From Trichomonas vaginalis G3 (Eukaryota; Parabasalia; Trichomonadida; Trichomonadidae), in assembly GCF_026262505.1 (NCBI RefSeq), contig NC_067208.1, forward strand, positions 8,379,962 to 8,443,961: a stretch of DNA of 64,000 nucleotides, written 5' to 3'. The translations under genes were made by a program, and so were the position numbers. This document shows positions 54,475 to 64,000 of this stretch, one piece after another. Numbering within the stretch: the first letter of the stretch is position 1; each line of letters starts with the position of its first letter. The notes under the pieces are model-generated. The model made no database searches. It saw only the letters and a program-made list of their open reading frames with translations, and was not told the origin of the DNA.

Positions 54475-56746
54475 CACCATATGAATTAGATTCACATTTA
54501 TCATATCTTGCAAGAACAAGATAAGTTGATTGTGTTTTAACATATCTAACACCATTAGTATTATACAAACTTTATGATTTCTTACAAGTTACTTGAAATA
54601 GATACCAATATTTCATAACTTTTCATAAATTAACACCCAACAACTTTATATCTCTTTGTATATTCTTTTGATGTAACTATTCACCAATCAATTACAAATC
54701 TTTCTCTGAAACTATCTCTTAAACTCATTTTATAATACGAAAATTCAACAAATATTATTATTTCTTCTAGATCTAACTAAAAAAATACAGAATTTCCATA
54801 CAAATTCTAATACATGTTTAACATTGTATTTAAAACATTCCTTTTTTCTCTTTCATATGATCCAAAAACAGAACAATTAATTTTTTTCATTCAGAATCTC
54901 CGTAAGAACACAACTTTTTTTATAATCATACATTGCTGCAGATATACTTAAACATCTTGTTCAAGGTTAAATTGACACCATTACTCTTTGGACCATTTGA
55001 ATTTACCAAATTCATCACCATCTGTCCTTACTTCAAAACAAACTATTCTCCAAAGATTGAAAGTTTCAAAGTCTTATAACCATCACAATCTAAGTATTTC
55101 AAGTTCACAAGACTCAATGACAAACATTTCCAGATATCATTCAATTCCACATCATATTTCCAATCTATCAAACTAATAGTTAATTGAAAAAAGACGAAAT
55201 TAATTTTGATATTTGTTCAAATTACGAAATTAACATTTTATTTTTTTCTCATAACACATGATATATCCAATGATATATATCATATTCATCTCTTTAATTC
55301 ATTCATAAGAAATCAAAATTTATTTCTATCTCAGAAACAGAGATTTTATTTATTACCCTATATTTCCAACTCTTGGAAAATTTTCATGACCCCCTACCCA
55401 GGGTCCTAAAATGGGTATTTTCCTCACACAGACACCGTGGTTTTTTGAGCCGGGAAATAAATAGCGCAGACAGTTTCTACATATAGAGACATGCTTATAC
55501 TTAGAGTTTGACGGGAATCTAAAGTGATTTTTTTCTGCATCGCGAAATCTAATGCAATCTCAAAATCATGAAGAAACTGCGAATCGGAGCGCAATTTTTT
55601 AATATGTTAATATATAAAGGTACCCCTACTACTGCAAATGCTTCAAATGAAAATCTAAGAAATCAGATTAATTTGATCACATTAGTATAGTATTGGTCAA
55701 ACCAAAAACTCATATGTTGATATATAGCCTATGGATATTCATATTATCTACTTTTCATTGAATTACATAAGATTTAATAATCTCATAAATATTCTTTTTA
55801 ATTTTCCGAATTCCGTGTGCATTTAGATTGCCCATACCTGTATATAATAATTCTAGAATGGTTTGGTTAGATATTAAGTTTTTTAGATTAATATCTTAAC
55901 ATTTTGATAAAACAAGCATTTGTTCCATTTTAGAATCGCCATTGAACTCTGGTTTGACTAATATGATGTTGTATGATCAAATAAATTCTAACTTCATGAG
56001 ATAAATTTTGAAATTAGAAAATGCGATATCTGACTCAAATATTTATATGAACACATTTAACATTCAATGATAAACTAAAGTACTATACAGCAGATTCGAT
56101 TTGGCTTATATTTTATATAATCAACAAATAATCCTATAAAATTGTGCTATTCACGTTGCTCAAAGATGTATTGAACATTCCCTACTTGTTTATTGATAAA
56201 ATTAGATATAGATTCTAATGTAAATCGATATTTTGAAAATTCATATATATTTTGTCTTGGTTTGGCATTTGATCGTGTTGAAACCGGAATTGCAATATAT
56301 ATCATCTAAATATATAACTATCAAAATATGAGCTATAGATTTTTAAATTATTCTCCTGAATATGAGTGACTAACATAATTATATTGAATTGAGTAGTAAG
56401 AATCTTAAATATTAGAATCTGACGATAATTTATTATAACTTTATATAGGAACAAGATTATAAATGATGATGAAAATAAAGATTAAATTTAAATCTGAAAA
56501 TTTGAAAACATTAAGTGTATATGATAGCATTACAAAATTAAATTTTATGTGGAAGAGGAAATAGAGGAATTAGAAGTATTATGAGAAAATAATAAGATAT
56601 AAAAACAAGATTCTATTAAATGAGTTAATTTATAGAAAGGAATAACAGTGTGAATGTAGTAAATGAATGTTTTCATGATGTATTATTGAAATCTTAAGTT
56701 TTGTTAAGAAGATAATAAGGGAATCAAATTTTGTATTAGGAAGTTT
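54475..56746. other. Long AT-rich region without genes
   Basis: Holds the 0.7 kb insertion relative to C1 (about 54.475-55.17 kb) and about 1.5 kb of unique AT-rich DNA. A GC-richer piece at 55.38-55.55 kb (CCTACCCAGGGTCC, GAGCCGGGAAATAAATAGCG) stands out but matches nothing I recognise. Confidence 0.5.
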
Positions 56747-57060
56747 GACCGACAAGAGTGTATTGTGCACTCTTGTCGGTCAAAGTTTTGCAATCACATT
56801 CTGATTGCAGAAGATTGTCTCATTCTGGGAGACATGCAGTGACAATGTCTCCCGGAATGACACATGCAGACCGACAAGAGTGCACAATACACTCTTGTCG
56901 GTCAAACTTCCGCATTCAAGTTATGAATGCGGAAGATTGTCTCATTCCGGGAGACATGCAGTGACAATGTCTCCCAGAATGAGACATGCAGACCGACAAG
57001 AGTGCACAATACACTCTTGTCGGTCGAAGTTTGCAATCGCGTTGTGATTGCAAAAGATTT
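56747..57060. repeat. 122-bp tandem array of stem-loops
   Basis: Hairpin A (35 bp, arms GACCGACAAGAGTG and CACTCTTGTCGGTC) occurs at 56747, 56869 and 56991, spacing exactly 122 bp. Each is followed by hairpin B, whose stem differs: TGCAATCA/TGATTGCA, CTTCCGCATTC/GAATGCGGAAG, TTTGCAATC/GATTGCAAA. After the first two comes hairpin C (about 19 bp, GTCTCATTC(T/C)GGGAGACAT with its complement around GCAGTGACA). The loop of A is TATTGTG in unit 1 and CACAATA, its reverse complement, in units 2 and 3. No coding function seems likely. Confidence 0.85.
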
Positions 57061-57233
57061 GCTATTCCTGCATATTTCTACGAGCCTGCTTCATAAAATT
57101 GAATCCTTCTATCCAAATTAAATGCGATTTCGCTAATCTTTCATCTAAATCACTAATCAGAAGCATATTGCAAGTTAACTTGAACCGGCATGTTCCTCCT
57201 ATCCTGTCTTTCAGTTCTTTCTATCAGCCATGG

Positions 57234-57439
57234 TTCACAAGGAGGAGAGCTTTGCGCACAATCAAACAGAAGATTGCGGCAGAGGAACCGGGAAGAGAGC
57301 AGCTTGAAGTGGTAAGATGTCCGAATGCTGTCTCCCAGTGTATCTGTCAGGCAAAGTTCACAAGGAGGAGAGCTTTGCGCACAATCAAACAGAAGATTGC
57401 GGCAGAGGAACCGGGAAGAGAGCAGCTTGAAGCGGTAAG
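57234..57439. repeat. 83-bp direct repeat, spacing 123 bp, GC-rich
   Basis: TTCACAAGGAGGAGAGCTTT starts at 57234 and 57357; both copies run through AGAAGATTGCGGCAGAGGAA to GCAGCTTGAAG(T/C)GGTAAG. The spacer has TGTCTCCCAG, echoing hairpin C of the array just upstream. The plus frame reads FTRRRALRTIKQKIAAEEPG twice, but there is no start and no family match. Confidence 0.75.
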
Positions 57440-57506
57440 CTGTTTTCAAGTCTTTAGTTAACAAACTTTAACAAAAGACATCTAAAAAATTTGAAATAAT
57501 TGCAAA

Positions 57507-57640
57507 ATAATGCCGTCAGGTAATGCGCACCTAAGGAGGTGTTTTGCGGGAGCTGGGGGTATCTTGGTGAGTACTCAGGAGGCCAAGAAGGGCACCCCAA
57601 CCGACATTTTGCTGACGCATTGTGTAAGCAACCATTCTGA
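57507..57640. other. GC-rich island with possible long stem
   Basis: AATGCCGTCAG at 57507 can pair with CTGACGCATT at 57612-57621 (one bulge). Inside are AAGGAGGTG and GGGAGCTGGGGG stretches, well above the local GC. A frame from 57510 (GNAHLRRCFAGAGGILVSTQ) has no recognisable family. It could be a structured RNA or imported debris. Confidence 0.35.
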
Positions 57641-58737
57641 TAACAGCTCAAACCGTCGGGACAAAATAATTTATGAAATTATAAGTCATCTTTCTAATAC
57701 ATATTTTTGGAAGGGCGTAAGATACGCCAACTTAAATATATTATTAAATATGAGAAAATCGCTCAACAAAAAAAACAATTCTTTCAAAAGTTTAAAATTT
57801 ATCTTTCTATACATATCCTATGGAAGGAGTTTACATTCACAAAATAAAAACCAGTTCAAAATCTTATACTCCTTGAATTAAAATCATTTAATTTCAAATC
57901 CATTCCAAATCCTTAAATCTGTATTAAAATCATTTTGCCAACAACCAACACAATACAAATTACATTTCCATATATCTTCTTGTCCATTTTAATTTTTTAT
58001 CTCATTTTATTTAATTTTATTTAAAGCATATAGACATCGAGATCCTTTACACATCGTTATATAAAAGTCAAATACATAATAAATTCTTAATTCTAGAGAT
58101 ATCTCAAAATCTCAATTTTTTAATTTAAAATACCTTTCATTTTTCACAGTACTATCACAACAAACAAGCCATTTACTAATTAACACATATAAGAAAAATA
58201 TCAAATTACAAAACAACTTTCAATATCATTCGCATCGAATTCTATTTTTTCATAATTATCAACTATATGTTATTATATAATATATGTCGGCGCATATTCC
58301 ACTCTATACAAGTGTCAGACACACTCACACAAAGCTGTGAGATTCATACCTCTATCAGTAGGACTTCTCAAATCAAGAACACATATGTTTCACTATCGCA
58401 CATCTGTGTAGGATCTAATTAACCCTTTGGACTGGTACTTCAAAATTTGATAATTTGATAATTTCATGTGATATCATCATTTGCCTTTAAAACAACTGTG
58501 CGTTAAACTAGACACGTTTCTCTATCATAATGCAAAATATCAAAGTTTGGGAGACTCCCAAAGTGTCTGAAACTGATCATAAGGGTGAAAAACCGTTTCC
58601 CAGAAGTTGGGAACGTAGGGTATTTATTTTCTTATTAATTGATATTTTTTCTTTCATAATTTACATAATTTAATGCAGATTGTAGAATCCATTTTAACTT
58701 CATGAATAATGATACGCACAGTATTCCAAACTTATCT
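57641..58737. other. AT-rich region without genes
   Basis: A frame continues to 57881 without recognisable features. Words AAGTGTCAGACAC (58.31 kb) and AAGTGTCTGAAACTG (58.56 kb) could be imperfect element ends. Nothing else is supported. Confidence 0.4.
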
Positions 58738-59695
58738 TAGTCGATACAGTTCCAAAATTTAATGAAGCCATCTTTGAGTACAAAGTTTATGACTTGAAGT
58801 TTGTTTGTGAATATTCTTCACCAGTACAAGCTTTCACGTATTGCATAGAAAGTTGTTGAATAATTCCCAAGTGAGTGTGTTGTTACAATTGCCTGTCAAT
58901 CATCATCATCAAACAAGACAACATTTGTGAAGCGTCTTTCCATTGCTCTTCGTGTTGTCTGTTACTATTCTATTGTTATTGAAATGAACTATTATTTTGT
59001 CGATCGCAAGAAGACACCAAAGGGCCCAGATGGCAAGAACGACTTCTAGTGCATTTGTGCCATCAATGTTTATGTTCTTGCTTATAATGTCCACACGTTA
59101 CTTAAATGGGAAACAATTCTTCGCCGCAAGTACGATTTCAAGCAAGACAAGGGCATCAACATCGAAACAGAGAAACAGACACTTCCAGGCAACACATTCC
59201 TCATCCTTGAAGGCATTCACAGTTTGAATCCATAATTACTTGGTCCAACCGGTCGCGACATAGTCACTCCAATCTACGTTGCTCCACTTACACCACTTGT
59301 TATCGACAATGACCACCACATCCTAACATCATATATTCGTCTCATCCGCCACATCATCATAGATCACAGGTACCTCGTCTATTCTGCTCGTAAAACAAAC
59401 CACTGATGGACATCGGTCCGAGTTGGCGAAGAGAAGAACATTTTCCCATACCAAGGTGATGCAGAAATGTTCTTCAACTCTTCATTGCTTAAGGAACTTC
59501 CAGTTCTTTCTATCTACTGCCTCAATTTGCTCTCTGATGCCACAATTCCATATCATCGCTATCCACTCACCTCTGAAGTCACCCAGGAGGCTAAGCAACT
59601 CCTCAGAATGTTCTCCGGAAAACCTCTTGAAGGAGTTCCGCACATCTTGTGAATTTTCGAGTTCGTCTGTGTCTCTGACATAAAGTACTAAGAAT
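58738..59695 (+). pseudogene. Uridine kinase-like (P-loop) pseudogene 2
   Basis: Nearly full-length relic: VDTVPKFNEAIFEYKVYDLK, then a degenerate P-loop CQSSSSNKTTFVKRL (family form GxxSSGKTT), YYFVDRKKTPKGPDGKNDF, LLKWETILRRKYDFKQDKG, PGNTFLILEGIHSLNP, LTPLVIDNDHH, RVGEEKNIFPYQGDAEMFFN and ELPVLSIYCLNLLSDATIPY. In-frame stops at 59047 (TAG), 59233 (TAA) and 59404 (TGA), frame changes in the N-terminal part, and a short deletion after ATIPYH. The active form would phosphorylate uridine/cytidine. As with pseudogene 1, a beta-helix copy follows on the opposite strand within about 300 bp. Confidence 0.85.
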
Positions 59696-59971
59696 AAGTT
59701 TAATAAACACCTAAACTCATAATAGTTTAATCAAAATAAATGCAAGCTATCAGTTTCGGATAAGAAAGAAAAATGCATCAACTCTGAAGAAGAAACGCGA
59801 TACAACTAATATTGACGAGTTAAATTGCTGTATTCACAAACTTCATTGTATAACAAAAAAGAATAACCGTGAATATTTTTTTTAACATTCAATTTTGATT
59901 CAAATTATAAGTTTTTAACGGAACAATTCACAAGTGAATATTGAAATTTGATTGATTGTCAAAAAATTTAT

Positions 59972-60973
59972 TTATATTAAAACAATACAAAGAGAAATAA
60001 TGAAATGATATGAATAATGATAAACAATTTCATATTTTGTGATAATATTCTTCTTTATCATTAAAACTAAAATAGGAAACTCTGCTTCACACAGATATGA
60101 TGAAAAGTGTGAAAGATTATGAATAGAATATATATTTTGAACATTATTTGTTCTAACTGATCCATATGTTTTATCTATTATTCTGTCACAGAAAGAATCT
60201 TTAACTGTAATTGAACCAGAATAATCTTGATAAAATTCTTTTCCTGGTCCTTTGTTTCCAAGAAATGAACAGTTTTCAATAAGAACAGTTGATTCAACTG
60301 CATAGAATGTAGTTCCATAATCAGATTTTTTGAGTTCATTATTCAAAACATTACAAAAATTAAAATTATAATTACCCCAATTTAATTCAAAAATATTATA
60401 ATTTGATGTTGTGTTACAAAATGATGAATATGTTACATTACTTAGACTTGTTGGATACCATAGATATATTCCTGAGTCATAGTTTGCTTCACAGAAACTT
60501 GTGTTGATTGATTTAACTTCAATATTTCCATAATAAAGATGATTTGTATAAGATTTTTCTAAATTTCCGCATAAATAAAAAGAACTTTCATAAAGATAAT
60601 TTTTATTATTTGATTTAGAAACTAAGGAAACATATGAATGATGTCCATAGGAGTTTGTTTTTGATTTGTAGCCACATGAGCGGTATTGGACAATGGAACT
60701 ATTACAGTTAAAGTAGATAGATCCACCATTTGTATTACTACTGCAGTTAGTAAATGAACAATCTGAGTTAAGAAATTTATTGCTTGTATTCGTAAAATAA
60801 ATGGCACTATTGGTCGTAATTTCAATGAAGATACTTTTAAAAATGAAACACTCGTTTTCTGTTGATGTTGCTTGAACATTCTTCCCAGTGATTGGTTTTG
60901 GTGATGTTGATGTTCCATAAAAAAGTTCCCAAACATCACCAGCAGATTGTGAAAGATCAAAAACTTTCTCTTC
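59972..60973 (-). pseudogene. Beta-helix family copy C7, 5' end cut by a TTAA element
   Basis: Open frame of about 330 codons without an ATG, closest to C1 and C6 (GYKSKTNSYGHHSYVSLVSK, VLIENCSFLGNKGPG, ITVKDSFCDR), with the hydrophobic C-terminus YHYSYHFIISLCIVLI. Homology ends at TTAA 60974-60977, where a GGGTGTACTCC element end begins. Confidence 0.7.
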
Positions 60974-60977
60974 TTAA

Positions 60978-61905
60978 GGGTGTACTCCGGTCAAAAAATG
61001 GGGACAGTTTGTCTCGCTAGGGCACCTTATAAAGCTGTATCAGCGCCCAAAATTTAGGATACTATTATATTAAGTAATTGGACTATGCTAGTCGGATTTA
61101 AGGCAAAGTTTTTAATTGATCATTTATTGATGCAATCATTTTCTAAAAGCAAGCTTACCAACCTTCAAAATATATTTACTGCAGGAGAAAAATTATTATA
61201 CCATAGATTACACAAATTTCAACAGAAATCAATATTATTTTTTCAAATCCCTCATGATTATTTAATAAATAATAGAATGTATTCATTTATGTACTAGTTG
61301 TAGTTAATTCTCATATAACAAAATCTTTCTCTACGTATTATGATACGCTCATTTTATTACATTTAGAATTATATTGAAATTCTGTATTTATTTGCTTCTT
61401 CAATATGCTAGCAACTATCAGAAGTATTGACAAGTAGCTTCGTTTCAACCATAGAGTTCGAAGTTTAATTTTCCAAATTCTATCGTAGAAATTACACGTT
61501 GGACTTTTTGTGTGCATTCAGTAGTAATTTTAATGCGTTTTCGAGTTATTAGGTATTTAGTGTGCAACTCTGCAAAAAAAGAAAATTCAATATTTTTATC
61601 AACTTGAATTTGGTTCAAAATAGTTGTATCAGCAAAACAATCTAATACATGTTATATTTTTTATTAGACTTTTGAAGAATTTGTTGTTTTCGATGAAGTA
61701 CATGGTTTTAAGAAATAGAGCCATGCGTTTTAGAATGTAGCTTCTTTGTCATTGCAGAAACAATATATTATTAGCGCGCTATGTTATGTTGTATATTTAT
61801 CTTGTTTTTGTTGTTTTTTCTTCACATTAGATTAAAAAAGTGAATTTGTAAAGTTTTCAATTTTTGATAGAACTCATTGAATTCGACCGGAGTCAGTGTC
61901 AGATT
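60978..61905. mobile_element. TTAA-element left end, extent uncertain
   Basis: GGGTGTACTCCGGTC directly follows TTAA at 60974-60977 and resembles other TTAA-element ends here. A related inverted word, GACCGGAGTCAGTGTCAG, lies near 61.89 kb but is not followed by TTAA, so the right boundary is unsure or outside the window. A frame at 61085-61297 is not convincing. Confidence 0.4.
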
Positions 61906-62048
61906 CATAGAACTCTTGCTATATGAACATTGCAACAATTCTTTAACGGTAGATTATATATATACCAAATAAGGAATCTACTCTGAGAGAATCACTTTCC
62001 AAATTTTTTCCGTTTAGCTTATGGATGTCGGATTCCACAAAAAATAAG

Positions 62049-63096
62049 GTTCTCAAGACACTTGGTGTCTTGACCTTTTTTTTTGTACGTTAGAAATGTA
62101 CGTTTAATCAATTTGCTCGGCGTTTGCCGAGCTCACATGCTGACATTCACAATCCTAACCATTTTTGGTATAGGATCTACAAATCTTCATTTTATAATGA
62201 AGTTCTCTTTTGGATTCTTAATTTGATCCTATCCAAAATGAGAACTTCATTATAAACGCTCTTTAAAGAACTCTCTGATCCATATTTTGTCAGAGATTGC
62301 ATATCAATTACACTAGAGCAAAGTTCTTCCTGAAGATTAATCTTTTATAAGCTGATCCTCAGAAAGAACTTTGCTCTTTTCGACTTATATACAGAATCCA
62401 ACGATAAATTGGGGGAATGGTATTAGCTACCCTAAAGTACTATGAATTTCTCTTCATAGTACCTTTTGAGAAGCTAAATACCGCTCAAATACATTGTTTT
62501 AGAGGTGATTACAAGAACCCAACATTAATGCAAAGTTCTTTGGGTCTATCTCAATCAATAAGGTAACTCAAAGGAGTTTGCATTAATTAAGGAATATCTT
62601 ATTCATAAAAAGCATAAATACATTAATTATGAACAGATTTCTTTCGAAGACCCCAATTAAATGAGAGTCTTCGAAAGAAATCTGTTCATAATATAGTAAA
62701 TACTTGAAAACAACTCTTTGGTGAGTAAAGAATGATACGTCAAACCCTAATTAGGATAACTCTGCAAGAGTTTCACTATTTAGTGAAACATCTTGTTGAG
62801 TTTTTTCTTAATTTATGATTGCTGACGTTCCGATGACCAGAGAGTACTTTTACAACGCTTTTAGAGCAGTATTAATACGAAGCCTCTCATTGAATGAGAG
62901 ACTTCGGATTAATACTGTTCTATTCAAGTAGTCTCACTAAGCACTGACTTCCTGTAGACTAAAGAACTGGATTACATCTACTAATCAATTGATTCGGATG
63001 GAAATCAGAAAGCGTATTCGAGAAGATACAATCCAGAAGTGCAAGACTTAAGAATTCTAAGTTAGAATATCATAAGTACTGCAGTCCTGGATTGTA
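62049..63096. repeat. Array of about 12 consecutive hairpins
   Basis: Stems read directly: 62053-62073 (TCAAGACAC/GTGTCTTGA); 62115-62132; 62194-62253 (about 20 bp); 62272-62296; 62316-62376 (GAGCAAAGTTCTT/its near complement); 62419-62482 with inner 62437-62462; 62524-62587 (ATTAATGCAAA ends); 62627-62691 (perfect 25-bp stem, 15-nt loop); 62758-62802 (about 20 bp); 62863-62921 (29-bp stem, three non-Watson-Crick positions); 62975-63000; 63027-63096 (about 34 bp, imperfect). Together they cover over half of 1.05 kb. The stem sequences are mostly unrelated. No long reading frame crosses them. Confidence 0.85.
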
Positions 63097-64000
63097 GAAT
63101 TCATATGATGGCCAAGTGGAGAGATCATAATGATGCAGGATAATGTATGCGGCAAATGATGTTATATGCTTATAGAAGTAGGCAAATGCAGTACAATGAT
63201 ATATACTTTATATAAACATATAATATCATTTGACGTATAGCATAATATCAAGATAGCATAGCAAAATAAATTTTTAGAGGGTAAAAATATATGAAAATGG
63301 GTAAAATTCAATAGTGTCTGACCTATCGTTGTTTTTGATGGTGTCTTATGTAACCGTCAGACACATTCAAATTTTGAATGGTGTCTTGTGGTTTGACAGA
63401 CACCTTTGAAAAAATAAAATCTCTTTTATTTTAATTATATAGAACCTTTACATATTATACTAGATTTTACCCGTTTTAATTGTTGAGTTTTGATATAATT
63501 TTTCTTTGAAAAATGCGCAAAATAAATTTGAAAATAAAAATTTTGAAGTCAAGACACTATGATGACACCTAGCAATTTCTCAGAGACACCTATCGTTGGG
63601 AAAATTACATCCGTAGTTTAGCTCGAAATGAAGTTAAGTTTTTAGTATTTTTTTACAAAATTTGATTTTTCTCAAAAATTTGGAATTTTAGGAAACAAAG
63701 CTCTTCGTGGTAGTATGTATTATAGGTATATGTATCTATTTCTCGTTGAGCAATGTCACTGCCTCTTGAGGAAAAAAAGATATGTTACATTTACTATTTT
63801 TCATATAAATTCCAGCAATTTTAGGAGTGCTTGCAACAAACATAAGTATCTCAAATACTTGAAATATTGAGACATGGACTTGGGTACATATATATAACTA
63901 TATATTCTATAGCACCACGAAGAGTTTTCTCCATTCCAAGCTTTCAATATGGAGTTATAATGAGATCTTAATTATACTTCTAAAAACAATAAAATATTTC
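63097..64000. other. AT-rich region without genes
   Basis: A further weak stem (AATGATAT...ATATCATT) lies near 63.20-63.23 kb. GTGTCTGACC...GTCAGACAC (about 63.32-63.36 kb) and two copies of CCTATCGTTG (63.32 and 63.59 kb) suggest element ends. No gene is seen. Confidence 0.4.

Noticed and set aside
56758-57121. Overlapping plus-strand frames in the stem-loop satellite.
   Set aside because: They are open because of the 122-bp period and palindromes; protein repeats follow hairpins, not protein logic.
57153-57464. Minus-strand frame of 103 codons across the 83-bp repeats.
   Set aside because: The two repeat halves read CRNLLFDCAQSSPPCE twice only because the DNA is duplicated; no family or promoter.
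57510-57881. Reading frame of 123 codons starting MPSGNAHLRRCFAGAGG.
   Set aside because: Composition changes from GC-rich to AT-rich within the frame and no family is recognisable; likely chance.
62049-63096. Hairpin array considered as a CRISPR array.
   Set aside because: There is no common repeat with regular spacers; the stems differ and the genome is eukaryotic.

Overview
The window looks like nuclear DNA of a trichomonad parabasalid (Trichomonas/Tritrichomonas type). The reasons are AT-rich, apparently intronless genes; very short leaders that start at a TCA(C/T)(A/T) initiator 10-40 nt before the ATG; a GTP-type PEPCK with strong ACA/CCA/AAG codon bias; large ankyrin-repeat and beta-helix families; and many non-autonomous DNA transposons. 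Species cannot be fixed from sequence alone.

Layout. 1-11.1 kb is a compact housekeeping block: the 3' end of an ankyrin protein, a Vps8-like CORVET subunit, a small coiled-coil protein, a GDP-fucose-transporter-like protein (minus strand), eIF4E, and a protein O-mannosyltransferase without a MIR domain. 11.3-14.9 kb is a graveyard: RPA2 and uridine-kinase fragments, a beta-helix copy and two small inverted-repeat elements. 15-25.5 kb returns to intact genes: L-type lectin (minus), PEPCK, Tudor-SN/SND1 and a 660-residue ankyrin protein, with a broken glycine-rich gene between PEPCK and SND1. 25.6-35 kb is repeat-rich, with beta-helix copies, TTAA-flanked elements and a recent copy of the ankyrin 3' half. 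35.5-40.4 kb holds an LRR protein with a long charged tail and a frameshifted inositol-polyphosphate kinase. 41-64 kb has almost no intact genes: a beta-helix gene split by a 3.9 kb long-inverted-repeat transposon, a decayed coiled-coil gene, further beta-helix copies, a second uridine-kinase pseudogene, and two unusual hairpin-rich tracts.

How the genes relate. Several intact genes belong to secretory and endosomal traffic or glycosylation (Vps8, GDP-fucose transporter, PMT, L-type lectin). eIF4E and SND1 act in RNA biology, and PEPCK is central metabolism. There is no operon logic; each gene seems to have its own promoter. The beta-helix family (seven copies or large pieces, one 3' relic and one more distant relative, all on the minus strand) is the main expanding component and the main target of transposons.

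Most unusual are the foldback tracts. 62.05-63.10 kb holds about a dozen successive, mutually unrelated hairpins with stems of 7-34 bp. 56.75-57.06 kb is a 122-bp tandem array in which one stem changes sequence between units but keeps its pairing, and another hairpin has its loop inverted. Similar 50-70 nt hairpins sit next to the start codons of two beta-helix genes and in other intergenic regions. Whether these are RNA precursors, DNA cruciform elements or transposon debris cannot be decided from sequence alone.
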